NCBI RefSeq assembly: GCF_002970975.1
Contig: NZ_PNFA01000007.1
Span: 62,001 to 126,000 of the forward strand
DNA: 64,000 nt
DNA from: Microbacterium halophytorum
GTDB lineage: Bacteria; Actinomycetota; Actinomycetes; Actinomycetales; Microbacteriaceae
Direction: 5' to 3'
Positions 17,150 to 24,734 of the stretch are shown piece after piece. Each line of letters begins with the position of its first letter. The first letter of the stretch is position 1. A program made the translations under genes and the position numbers. The notes beneath the pieces were generated by a model, which had not been told where the DNA came from, made no database searches, and saw only the letters and a program-made list of their open reading frames with translations.

Positions 17150-17653
17150 ATGTCGAAGAAGCCGTACGTGCCGCCGCAGTTCATCATCAGGAGCGCGTGG
17201 CGCATCCATCGCACCTACGCGAAGGGCCGCCCGGGTCGCGGGCTCACGACACCGGGGGAGAAGCGCAGCTGGGGGACGCTCGCGCTGCACACCCGTGGCC
17301 GGACCAGCAGCCTCGAGCGCACAGCGCTCGTGGCCTACCTGCTCGAAGACGACCACCGATTCTCCGTGCTCGCGATGAACGGGTGGATGGAAGGGCCGAC
17401 GGCGTGGCAGCTGAACCTCCTCGCCGAGCCCCGCGCCGCGATCACCCTCTCCGACGGCGTGCGACGCGATGTCGTCACCCACGTGACAACAGGCTCGGAA
17501 CGTGAACGGCTATGGAGCCACTGGCGGGAGAACGAGGCCGGCCTAGACGAGCTGGCCGCCACGAGGGAGACGCGCACCGAAGTGTTCGTCCTGTCTCTCG
17601 CCTCCGACGTTCCCGTTTCACGTGAATCGGAACACGCCGACCAGCCCGGGTGA
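17150..17653 (+). CDS. F420H2-dependent nitroreductase/quinone reductase family protein
   Basis: A 167-residue protein resembling the deazaflavin (F420)-dependent nitroreductase family related to mycobacterial Ddn, which fold as small split beta-barrels. Supporting segments are LTTPGEKRSWGTLALHTRGR (the family TTxGRxSG-like opening), the central beta strands and TAWQLNLLAEPRAAI (the PxWxxNLxAxP pattern). AGAGGGA stands before the ATG at 17150. It is the only rightward gene in an otherwise leftward stretch and lies between parS sites 13 and 14; its last codons contain site 14. The substrate is unknown. Confidence 0.8.
   Translation: MSKKPYVPPQFIIRSAWRIHRTYAKGRPGRGLTTPGEKRSWGTLALHTRGRTSSLERTALVAYLLEDDHRFSVLAMNGWMEGPTAWQLNLLAEPRAAITLSDGVRRDVVTHVTTGSERERLWSHWRENEAGLDELAATRETRTEVFVLSLASDVPVSRESEHADQPG
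17614..17629. other. parS-like site 14 (one core mismatch) inside a gene
   Basis: CGTTTCACGTGAATCG, within the 3' end of the F420-type reductase gene (codons for VSRESE) and 651 bp beyond site 13. The left half is intact; one A in the right half is T. Confidence 0.72.
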
Positions 17654-17735
17654 AACGCGATGCGGCCGCGACCAGCCACGATGACCACGCGGGTCAGCTC
17701 GGCATCGCCCGCGCACACGCGATGCGCTCGAACGG

Positions 17736-18386
17736 CTAAGCGCGCACCAGCGCGCGGAACACTCGCGTCTCCTCGTCGAGCACACCCTCACCGAGGGTCT
17801 CGACGCGCGCATCGGTGACCTTGTACTTCCGCAGCACCTTCTGGGCGGCGGTGATCTCCGCGTCGACCGAGCGGCCCTTGAGCAGGATCAGCTCACCCGC
17901 GTCACGCACCAGGGGAGCCGTCCACGGGATGAGCGTGCGCAGCGCCGACACGGCGCGCGCCGTGACCGCGTCCAGCATGCCCTCGACGGCGGCCTCCTCG
18001 GCGCGTGCGCGATGCACCGTGACGTTCTCGAGCCCCAGGGCGTCGACCTGCTCATCGAGCCAGGCGACCCTCCGCTCCATGGGTTCGATGAGCTCCCATG
18101 TGACGTCCGGCCGTGCGATCGCGAGGACGATGCCGGGAAGGCCGGCACCCGAGCCGACGTCGCCGACGCGCCCGCCCGCGGGAAACAGCGGCGCCGCGAT
18201 CGCGCAGTTCAGGATGTGGCGCGTCCAGAGGCGGGGAAGCTCCTGCGGGCCGATCAGCCCTCGTTGCTCCCCGTGGGCGACGAGCGCCTCCGCGTAGCGG
18301 CGCGCGAGGTCGATGCGATCGCCGAAGAGCGCCGCGGCGGCCGCGGGTTCCGGCTCAACTGGCTCTGTCACATCGTTCTCGCTCAT
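17736..18386 (-). CDS. rsmG: 16S rRNA (guanine527-N7)-methyltransferase
   Basis: A 216-residue RsmG (GidB) methylating G527 of 16S rRNA in the 530 loop. The SAM motif VGDVGSGAGLPGIVLAIARP is clear, followed by LIEPMERRVAWLDE and the conserved TARAVSALRTLIPW. GGGAGG precedes the ATG at 18386; the longer frame upstream has no homology. It sits 94 bp after jag in the usual rpmH-rnpA-yidD-yidC-jag-rsmG order, all leftward. Confidence 0.95.
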   Translation of the reverse strand: MSENDVTEPVEPEPAAAAALFGDRIDLARRYAEALVAHGEQRGLIGPQELPRLWTRHILNCAIAAPLFPAGGRVGDVGSGAGLPGIVLAIARPDVTWELIEPMERRVAWLDEQVDALGLENVTVHRARAEEAAVEGMLDAVTARAVSALRTLIPWTAPLVRDAGELILLKGRSVDAEITAAQKVLRKYKVTDARVETLGEGVLDEETRVFRALVRA

Positions 18387-18480
18387 CGTCGGAGCCTCCC
18401 GCGTCCGGTGGCGCGAGTCGTGCGCTCTCGCCGCATCCGGATGCCGTCGTTTATGCCTCTGATCAGGGATTATGTGGAGA

Positions 18481-18975
18481 TCAAGCGCGCCGGAGGACGG
18501 TGTGGCGAGCATTCGCCTCGCCGTACGACTCCGACACGAGACCGCGCTCGGCCGCGATGTCGTGCACCAGCTTGCGCTCGTACGACGACATCGACGGCAG
18601 CGACGCCTGCGTCGAGCCGCTGTCGAGCTTCGCCTCTGCCGCGTCCACGAGCTTCTCGAGCTCCTTACGACGGGCGTCGCGGGAGCCGCCGATGTCGAGG
18701 ATCAGGCGCGAGAAGCGACCCGTCTGGTTCTGCACCGCGAGGCGCGTGAGCTCCTGAAGAGCCTGGACCGTCTCCGGGTCGGACACCGCCTTGAGGGAGG
18801 CATCGTCCGACTCCACCGAGACGTATGCACGGCCCTGCCGCACGTCGAGGTCGAGGTCGCCTTCGATGTCTGCGATGTCCAGCAGACCCTCGAGGAAGTC
18901 CGCCGCGATGTCGCCCTCCCGCTCGAGCTCCTCGATCGTCGGTTCGCCGTCAGTGATCTGTGCGTTGCTGGTCAT
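18481..18975 (-). CDS. jag: R3H/KH RNA-binding protein Jag (KhpB)
   Basis: A 164-residue RNA-binding protein. The middle holds a KH-like domain (DLDLDVRQGRAYVSVESDDASLKAV) and the C terminus an R3H domain with SYERKLVHDIAAERGLVSES. An acidic N terminus replaces the longer Jag-N domain of Firmicutes. It starts 30 bp after the yidC stop, so the two are probably one transcript. Homologues bind small RNAs and influence cell elongation. Confidence 0.92.
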   Translation of the reverse strand: MTSNAQITDGEPTIEELEREGDIAADFLEGLLDIADIEGDLDLDVRQGRAYVSVESDDASLKAVSDPETVQALQELTRLAVQNQTGRFSRLILDIGGSRDARRKELEKLVDAAEAKLDSGSTQASLPSMSSYERKLVHDIAAERGLVSESYGEANARHTVLRRA

Positions 18976-19005
18976 GCTGCCGCCTCGTTCATCCGGAGAG
19001 TGCGC

Positions 19006-20079
19006 TCAGGAGTCATCCTGAGAACCCTGCTGGCCCTTGTTCTTCTGCGCCTGCTTCTTCGCGCGCTGCTTGCTCATCGGCTGCTGGCGCTTCTGCCGGC
19101 TCGCGCGCTCCGCCTCGGCCTGGCGCAGGAGCTCCTCCTGCTCGGCCTCGTACTCGGCCATCGTGACGACCTTGCCCTTGGTGTCGAGCGTCTTGCCCTT
19201 CTTCTCGAGGCGGGCGACGCGGTCGCGCCAGGCCTGCGAGCCGGGGGAGGGCATCTCACGGATGACCAGGAACTGCTGGCCCATCGTCCACAGGTTGTTG
19301 AAGAACCAGTAGACCACGACGCCGAGCGGGAAGAATACGCCCGAGAAGATCATCGCGAACGGGATGATGTAGAGCATGATGCGCTGCATCTGGTACGCCT
19401 GGCCGGTCTTCGCCTCGTCCGAGAGGTTCTTCGAGACGATCAGCAGCTGCGTGAAGAACTGCGACGCGATCATGAGCGCGACCAGAATGATCATCATGAT
19501 GATCGCGGCGGTCGACGTCGAGATCGGGTTCTGGAAGTGGTCGACGAGCGTCATGCTCAGCGGCGCCACACCGAAGAGCATGGATTCGTCGAACTGGTGC
19601 ACCAGGTCGTACGTGAACATGTGCGGGAACCAGTCGGCCCGCGCGCTCCAGCCGCCGATGCCCTCTTCGTCCCACACCGTGATGTCGCGCAGCGTCCAGA
19701 ACAGCGACAGGAAGATCGGCATCTGGATCAGGATCGGCAGGCAGCCGCCGACGGGGGAGGTGCCGTGCTTCTTGTACAGCGCCATGGTCTCGCGGCTCAT
19801 GGCCTCGCGGGACAGCTGGTCCTTCTTGCCGCGGTACTTGTCCTGGATCTTGCGCATCTCGGGCGCAATCTCCATCATTTTCCGCTGGCTCTTGATCTGG
19901 CGGACCGTGAGCGGGAAGATCGCCGCCCTGACGACGATCACGACGCCCGCGATCGACAGGACCCACGCCAGGCCGCTCGTCGCGGGGAAGCCGAGCGTCG
20001 TGAACACCCAGTGCCAGCCGACGAGGATGATCTCGATCACGAAGCGGATCGGAATGAGAATGGCGCCCAGGAAATCCAA
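19006..20079 (-). CDS. yidC: Membrane protein insertase YidC (Oxa1 family)
   Basis: A 357-residue YidC of the Gram-positive type. Its five hydrophobic segments include ILIPIRFVIEIILVGW, the helix after the long cytoplasmic hairpin (GGCLPILIQMPIFLSLFWTL), and further helices to about residue 285. A basic C-terminal tail rich in Lys, Arg and Gln (KRQQPMSKQRAKKQAQKNK) would touch ribosomes. The only suitable start is TTG at 20079, preceded by AAAGGA; it begins three bases after the yidD stop. YidC inserts membrane proteins alone or with SecYEG. Confidence 0.95.
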   Translation of the reverse strand: MDFLGAILIPIRFVIEIILVGWHWVFTTLGFPATSGLAWVLSIAGVVIVVRAAIFPLTVRQIKSQRKMMEIAPEMRKIQDKYRGKKDQLSREAMSRETMALYKKHGTSPVGGCLPILIQMPIFLSLFWTLRDITVWDEEGIGGWSARADWFPHMFTYDLVHQFDESMLFGVAPLSMTLVDHFQNPISTSTAAIIMMIILVALMIASQFFTQLLIVSKNLSDEAKTGQAYQMQRIMLYIIPFAMIFSGVFFPLGVVVYWFFNNLWTMGQQFLVIREMPSPGSQAWRDRVARLEKKGKTLDTKGKVVTMAEYEAEQEELLRQAEAERASRQKRQQPMSKQRAKKQAQKNKGQQGSQDDS

Positions 20080-20082
20080 GGG

Positions 20083-20430
20083 TCAGTCCTTTCGGCGCGG
20101 CACGACGAAGCCGCGGGGGGTCAGATCGTAGCGGAAGTTCGGGTTCGGCCGGACGTCGTCCTCGCCGCCGTCGGCCCAGGGGTGGCAGCGCGCGATCCGC
20201 GCACCCGCCTGCAGCGATCCTCTCACGAGGCCGTGCTGCTGAACGGCGCCCACGGCATATGCCGAGCACGACGGGTAGTAGCGGCACACATCGCCGTAGA
20301 TCTTGGAGATCGTCGCACGGTAGCCGACCAGGAGCGCCAGCCCGAGATTCCGAGGGACCAGCGGAAGCGCGCGCAGCCCGCCGGTCACGAGCGAGGCGGT
20401 GCCGTACGAGGTCGACGGGAGGACGCTCAT
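20083..20430 (-). CDS. yidD: Membrane protein insertion efficiency factor YidD
   Basis: A 115-residue YidD. The signature CRYYPSCSAYAVGAVQQHG and the later RCHPW are intact, and an amphipathic N terminus is present. The ATG at 20430 overlaps the rnpA stop by four bases (ATGA), so translation is coupled. It belongs to the rpmH-rnpA-yidD-yidC cluster and is thought to aid YidC-dependent insertion. Confidence 0.95.
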   Translation of the reverse strand: MSVLPSTSYGTASLVTGGLRALPLVPRNLGLALLVGYRATISKIYGDVCRYYPSCSAYAVGAVQQHGLVRGSLQAGARIARCHPWADGGEDDVRPNPNFRYDLTPRGFVVPRRKD

Positions 20431-20789
20431 GCGGTTTCCCGCTCCCTCGCCGCGAGGGCTCCGCGGCGCTTCAGGCCCCGGCGCACCTGCGAGCGCAGCT
20501 CGGCGAACGCCGCGCCGGAAGACGACGGAAGGGCGCGGATGACGACATCCGCGCCCTTCGGCACGTCGGGCAGCGCCTCGGCGCAGATGGCCTTCAGACG
20601 GCGCCGGACGGTGTTGCGCACCACGGCGTTGCCGACGGCCTTGGTGACGATGAACCCGAATCGCGGTTCGCGCTCCTCACCCGTGAGCACGATGTGCGTC
20701 ACGAGGTGCGGGCCGGCGCCGCGGACTCCCCGACGGGAGACATGCCGATACTCGGCCCCTCGGGTGAGGCGATTCGCCTTCGCGAGCAC
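20427..20789 (-). CDS. rnpA: Ribonuclease P protein component
   Basis: A 120-residue RNase P protein that supports the catalytic RNA in trimming tRNA 5' leaders. It has the N-terminal LAKANRLTRG (the usual RLxxxxdF region), GFIVTKAVGNAVVRNTVRRRLKA (the RNR signature) and the closing helix with SQVRRGLKRR. GTG at 20789 is chosen because homology begins exactly there, 20 bp after rpmH; the Shine-Dalgarno is weak, suggesting coupling to rpmH. Confidence 0.95.
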   Translation of the reverse strand: MLAKANRLTRGAEYRHVSRRGVRGAGPHLVTHIVLTGEEREPRFGFIVTKAVGNAVVRNTVRRRLKAICAEALPDVPKGADVVIRALPSSSGAAFAELRSQVRRGLKRRGALAARERETA

Positions 20790-20809
20790 GGCCGTCGGCG
20801 CGCTGCTGG

Positions 20810-20947
20810 TTACGCCGAGAGCTCGGTGCGGCCCTTGCCGCGGCGAGCCGAGAGGATCGCGCGGCCGGCACGCGTGCGCATGCGGGCGCGGAAACCGTGC
20901 TTCTTGGCGCGGCGGCGGTTGTTGGGCTGGAACGTGCGCTTGCTCAT
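20810..20947 (-). CDS. rpmH: 50S ribosomal protein L34
   Basis: A 45-residue, very basic ribosomal protein beginning [20 protein letters not shown] and ending KGRTELSA, the standard L34 of Actinobacteria. ATG at 20947, TAA at 20810-20812. It heads the leftward cluster and marks the junction with the rightward dnaA side. Confidence 0.98.
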   Translation of the reverse strand: MSKRTFQPNNRRRAKKHGFRARMRTRAGRAILSARRGKGRTELSA

Positions 20948-21169
20948 AGTTCTCTCCGGATGGTGGCGTCACCGGGTCAAACGTGTCGGCCGGAGACATC
21001 GGAACGGGTGCCCGAAACGGGCATAAGTCAACCGCCATAGATTACGCCGGACGGGTGCCGAAGGGCAAATGCGGCGGTGAACCTGACAGTATCTCCACAG
21101 GCTCGGCTCCGTCGCGGAGCAACACGCGCCACCGCGGGAATCCCGCGCCGCCGTGCGGGCGAAAAAGGT

Positions 21170-21198
21170 TTGCTTGATCGCGCTTCGCTGACTAGCCT
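21170..21198 (+). promoter_or_regulatory. dnaA promoter
   Basis: TTGCTT (21170-21175), a 17-bp spacer and TAGCCT (21193-21198). The predicted transcript starts at about 21205, giving a leader of about 130 nt before dnaA. Confidence 0.6.
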
Positions 21199-21206
21199 AG
21201 GGCGAG

Positions 21207-21215
21207 TTATCCACA
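21207..21215 (+). promoter_or_regulatory. DnaA box at the dnaA transcription start
   Basis: TTATCCACA, a perfect consensus box, lies right after the predicted start of the dnaA transcript, well placed for autorepression by DnaA. Confidence 0.75.
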
Positions 21216-21333
21216 GGCAGTCGACGTCGGCGGCAATGGCCGGCCGCCGCAGCGACGCCTGTCAGAGGACGGCGCCGTCGTGCGTCGTCCCAGGTCGTCC
21301 GCGACCGCGAGAACGAATGAACACGGGGGAAGA

Positions 21334-22746
21334 ATGACCATGCAGGAGGTGCCGGACGTTCCGGTCTGGAGCCGGGTGCTCGGCGAACTGCAGACCGACG
21401 ATCGGGTCACCCCGCAGATGCACGGCTTCCTCAGCCTCGCCATCCCCCAGGGCGTCATGGGCGGGACCGTCTACGTCGAGGTTCCGAACGACCTGACGGC
21501 CGCGCAGATCAACAAGCGCATGCGCGCGCCCATCATGGAGGCGCTCGCGCGGGTGGGTGAGCAGGTGCACACCTTCCGCGTCGCCGTGAACCCCGAGATC
21601 ACCGATACGTACGACGAGCCGGCAGAGCACGCCGCGGCACCCGCGGAGCCGGCGCAGCGCCCGATCGCCGAGAACCCGACCCCCGCCTCCAGTCAGGCGC
21701 CGTCGACCGCGAGCCGGGTCGAGACGCGGCTGAACCCGCGATACACGTTCGACAACTTCGTGATCGGGCAGTCCAACCGCTTCGCCCACGCGGCCGCCGT
21801 CGCCGTCGCCGAGGCGCCCGCGAAGGCGTACAACCCGCTGTTCATCTACGGGGACTCGGGGCTCGGCAAGACCCACCTGCTGCACGCGATCGGCGACTAC
21901 GCCCTCGGCATGTTCGAGGGGATGCGGGTCCGCTACGTCTCGAGCGAAGAGTTCACGAACGACTTCATCAACTCGATCGCGAACAACCGCGGCGCGCAGT
22001 TCAATGCGCGCTACCGCGAGGTCGACATCCTCCTGATCGACGACATCCAGTTCCTGCAGGGGCGCGCCGAGACGCAGGAGGCGTTCTTCCACACCTTCAA
22101 CACCCTGCACGACCACGACAAGCAGGTCGTCATCACGAGCGACGTCGCGCCCCGCCTCCTCACGGGCTTCGAGGACCGGATGCGCAGCCGCTTCGAGTGG
22201 GGCCTCATCACCGACGTGCAAGCGCCCGACCTCGAGACCCGCATCGCCATCCTGCGCAAAAAGGCGCAGGCCGAGCGGCTGTCCGTCCCGGACGAGGTCG
22301 TGGAGTACATCGCGAAGAACGTCTCCACCAACATCCGGGAGCTCGAGGGCGCGCTCATCCGCGTCACGGCGTTCGCGAACCTGAACCGATCGGAGGTCGA
22401 CGTCGCGCTCGCACAAACGGTGCTGCGTGACATCGTCGACCAGGCGGAGGCGAATGTCGTCTCGCCGACGGACATCATCAACGTCACCGCCGACTACTTC
22501 AAGCTCACGGTCGACGATCTGCACGGCACGTCCCGGTCGCAGTCCGTCGCGCAGGCAAGGCAGATCGCGATGTACCTGTGCCGCGAGCGCACCGAGCTCT
22601 CGCTGCCGAAGATCGGTCAGCTCTTCGGCGGCCGCGACCACACCACCGTGATGTACGCGTGCCGCAAGATCACGGGCCTCATGAAGGAGCGCCGGAGCAT
22701 CTACAACCAGGTCTCCGAGATCACGACGCAGCTGTCGCGCCGCTAG
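21334..22746 (+). CDS. dnaA: Chromosomal replication initiator DnaA
   Basis: A 470-residue DnaA. Domain I (VWSRVLGEL) is followed by a Pro/Ala-rich linker at about residues 90-135. The AAA+ domain begins at YTFDNFVIGQSNRFAHAA with Walker A GDSGLGKTHL and Walker B LLIDDIQFL. The C-terminal DNA-binding domain has the signature GGRDHTTVMYACRKI. GGGGGA stands before the ATG at 21334. DnaA boxes lie both upstream and downstream of the gene, so it can control its own synthesis and open the adjacent origin. Confidence 0.97.
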   Translation: MTMQEVPDVPVWSRVLGELQTDDRVTPQMHGFLSLAIPQGVMGGTVYVEVPNDLTAAQINKRMRAPIMEALARVGEQVHTFRVAVNPEITDTYDEPAEHAAAPAEPAQRPIAENPTPASSQAPSTASRVETRLNPRYTFDNFVIGQSNRFAHAAAVAVAEAPAKAYNPLFIYGDSGLGKTHLLHAIGDYALGMFEGMRVRYVSSEEFTNDFINSIANNRGAQFNARYREVDILLIDDIQFLQGRAETQEAFFHTFNTLHDHDKQVVITSDVAPRLLTGFEDRMRSRFEWGLITDVQAPDLETRIAILRKKAQAERLSVPDEVVEYIAKNVSTNIRELEGALIRVTAFANLNRSEVDVALAQTVLRDIVDQAEANVVSPTDIINVTADYFKLTVDDLHGTSRSQSVAQARQIAMYLCRERTELSLPKIGQLFGGRDHTTVMYACRKITGLMKERRSIYNQVSEITTQLSRR

Positions 22747-23510
22747 CAGGCCCAGCTGCCGCGCCGTGGGTGCGTTGCTGAACCCGGTGCCGCAGCGAGC
22801 ATGGCCGATGTGCGTCATCAACGCGCCGGGGCGGCGCCGGGCGCCCCGGTGGGCGCGGCGCCGCCCCGGCGCGACGCCCTGCGGGCAACCCGACCCCCCC
22901 CACCGCGCTTTCGAACCTCTCAGGCCGTCTCAGGGGCCGATTCCGGCGTTCTCCGAACTCTCCACAACCTTCAGCGGCGTCCGAGGGCGCCGTTCGGCGC
23001 ACCCCGGCGCTGTGGAGAGTCCGCGAAACGGCCGAAACGGGCTCTCCACGGCGTTCTGCGGGCTCGTGCCTCGCCGGGCATAGGTCCATATGCGTCGATC
23101 GATGCTTGACACCACGCGGCCGACGGGCCTATAAATCGCTCTCCCCAGTGTGGATATCCTGTGGATAACTGTGGAAACACGCGATTCGGCCTGTGAGCGA
23201 CACGCTGAGCCGATGTGGAACGCGCTGTGACATCCGGAATCACGGGCTCGGATCCGTTCACGGTCCGTCCGCAGCCGCTCCACAGATCACACGGATGTAG
23301 TTTCCTACTCCCGCCGGGCCTCCACAGAGTTATCCACAGTATCCACACCGGCTACTACTACGACAGATCACTTCATCCATTCAGGGGGTCGATTCGATGA
23401 CCGTGCCGATCCGGCGTCGAATCACACGAATCCGCCGTTCGCACTAGCATGGGATTCCCACGCAGGCCGAGGACCGGCGACCCCGAGCGTGGGAGCGAAG
23501 GGAAACCCCA
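22747..23510. other. Replication origin oriC (dnaA-dnaN intergenic)
   Basis: A 764-bp gene-free region between dnaA and dnaN, the standard actinobacterial origin site. It holds an inverted pair ACTCTCCACA/TGTGGAGAGT (22957-22966, 23011-23020). Reverse DnaA boxes are TGTGGATAT (23149-23157) and TGTGGATAA (23160-23168), with relaxed copies at 23170 and 23214. Tandem forward boxes TTATCCACA and GTATCCACA (23330-23347) follow, then trio-like triplets. Local GC falls after 23100. A -10-like TAGCAT (23445-23450) may serve dnaN. Confidence 0.9.
23330..23363 (+). promoter_or_regulatory. Basal unwinding element: tandem DnaA boxes plus DnaA-trios
   Basis: Boxes TTATCCACA (23330-23338) and GTATCCACA (23339-23347) are followed by a CCGG spacer (23348-23351) and then CTA CTA CTA CGA (23352-23363). 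Read on the complementary strand 3' to 5', the triplets are GAT GAT GAT, the DnaA-trio motif that guides DnaA onto single-stranded DNA in Bacillus. This places the probable first unwinding point here. Confidence 0.7.
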
Positions 23511-24653
23511 GTGAAGTTCCACGTGAACCGCGACGTCTTCAGCGACGCTGTCTCGTTCGTCGTCAAGCTTCTGCCCCAGCGGAACCCGCAGCCGATCCTT
23601 GCCGGCGTGCTGATCGAAGCGACAGCAGAGGGCGAGCTCTCGCTCTCCGCATTCGACTACGAGGCTTCGGCCCGTACGAACATCCACGCGACGATCGACG
23701 AACCGGGCACCATCCTCGTCCACGGCCGGCTCCTCAGTGACATCGCGAGCCGTCTCCCCAATGCGCCGATCCAGATCGCCACAGAGGAGGACGGCGGGGT
23801 CTCGCTCACGTGCGGTTCCGCCAGCTTCGCCCTCGCTTCCATGCCCGTCGAGGAATACCCGGCCATCCCCGAGGTGACGGGTGAATCGGGCCTGGTGCCG
23901 GGCGAGGACTTCACGACCGCGATCTCGCAGGTCGGCTTCGCGGCTTCCCGCGACGACGTGACCCCGGTGCTCACCGGCGTGCAGCTCGAGGTCAAGGGCC
24001 AGCAGCTCAGCCTCGTCGCAACCGACCGCTACCGCGTCGCGCTGCGCGACATCGACTGGGACGGCGGGGAGCACGACCAGGCGGCGCTCGTCCCGGCGCG
24101 CACGCTCCAGGAGGTCGGCAAGACCTTCACGCAGGGCGAGAACATCTCGGTCGCCTTCTCGGGCTCAGGCGACCGAGAGATCATCGCCTTCTCCGCCGGC
24201 AACCGCACCGTCACATCGCTGCTGATCAAGGGCAACTTCCCGCCGGTGCGCCGACTGTTCCCGGACTCGACCGATCACTACGCGGTCATCAACACGGCCG
24301 ACTTCGCCGAGGCCGTGCGCCGCGTCTCGCTCGTCCTCGACCGATCGGCCCCGCTGCGCTTCACCTTCGCCGACCAGTCGGTGACGATGGACGCCTCCGG
24401 CGGCGACCAGGCCCGCGCGTCCGAGACGGTCGACGCTCACCTGCAGGGCGAGGACGTGACGATCGGCCTCAACCCGCAGTACCTGCTCGAGGCGCTCGGC
24501 GCCGTGAAGAGCCCGTTCGTGCGGGTGACGTTCACGTCGTCGGACAACGCGAACAAGCTCAGCCCGATCCTGGTCACGGCCCAGACCTCCGTCGACGAAG
24601 CGGCCAGCGACACGTTCAAGTACCTGCTGCAGCCGAACCTCCTGCTGCGCTGA
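23511..24653 (+). CDS. dnaN: DNA polymerase III sliding clamp (beta subunit)
   Basis: A 380-residue beta clamp of three repeated clamp folds. The opening MKFHVNRDVFSDAVSFVVKL, the central VATDRYRVALRD and the C-terminal LNPQYLLEALGA are typical. GTG at 23511, preceded by AGGGA, is supported by homology of the first residues. It encircles DNA and holds polymerase, ligase and repair enzymes. It stands between oriC and recF, the usual position. Confidence 0.97.
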   Translation: MKFHVNRDVFSDAVSFVVKLLPQRNPQPILAGVLIEATAEGELSLSAFDYEASARTNIHATIDEPGTILVHGRLLSDIASRLPNAPIQIATEEDGGVSLTCGSASFALASMPVEEYPAIPEVTGESGLVPGEDFTTAISQVGFAASRDDVTPVLTGVQLEVKGQQLSLVATDRYRVALRDIDWDGGEHDQAALVPARTLQEVGKTFTQGENISVAFSGSGDREIIAFSAGNRTVTSLLIKGNFPPVRRLFPDSTDHYAVINTADFAEAVRRVSLVLDRSAPLRFTFADQSVTMDASGGDQARASETVDAHLQGEDVTIGLNPQYLLEALGAVKSPFVRVTFTSSDNANKLSPILVTAQTSVDEAASDTFKYLLQPNLLLR

Positions 24654-24722
24654 GCGGGGCAAGCGGTCGTTCGGGCCGGATGGCGGCGCATCCGTCGTGA
24701 TCTCGTTGTCGGTCGTCTTCGT

Positions 24723-24728
24723 TAGGGT
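24723..24728 (+). promoter_or_regulatory. -10 element of recF
   Basis: TAGGGT, exactly 6 nt before the GTG start at 24735; no Shine-Dalgarno is present. Confidence 0.5.
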
Positions 24729-24734
24729 TCTGAA

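Larger units (their letters stand above)
20948..21333. other. rpmH-dnaA divergent regulatory region
   Basis: A 386-bp gap between divergent genes. It contains the dnaA promoter (21170-21198), a DnaA box (21207-21215) and presumably the rpmH promoter, for which I see no convincing -35/-10 pair. No coding sequence is evident. Confidence 0.75.

Noticed and set aside
14888..17629. Regularly spaced palindromes resembling a CRISPR array
   Set aside because: The repeats are 16-bp palindromes 150-180 bp apart within repetitive DNA, they match parS, and no cas genes are near.
18472..20949. 825-codon plus-strand open frame over jag, yidC and rnpA
   Set aside because: It is the antisense of conserved genes and has the composition of a GC-rich shadow frame.
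23515..23530. parS-like sequence AGTTCCACGTGAACCG at the dnaN start
   Set aside because: It encodes the conserved KFHVNR opening of the clamp and mismatches parS in both halves, so it is probably due to protein constraint.
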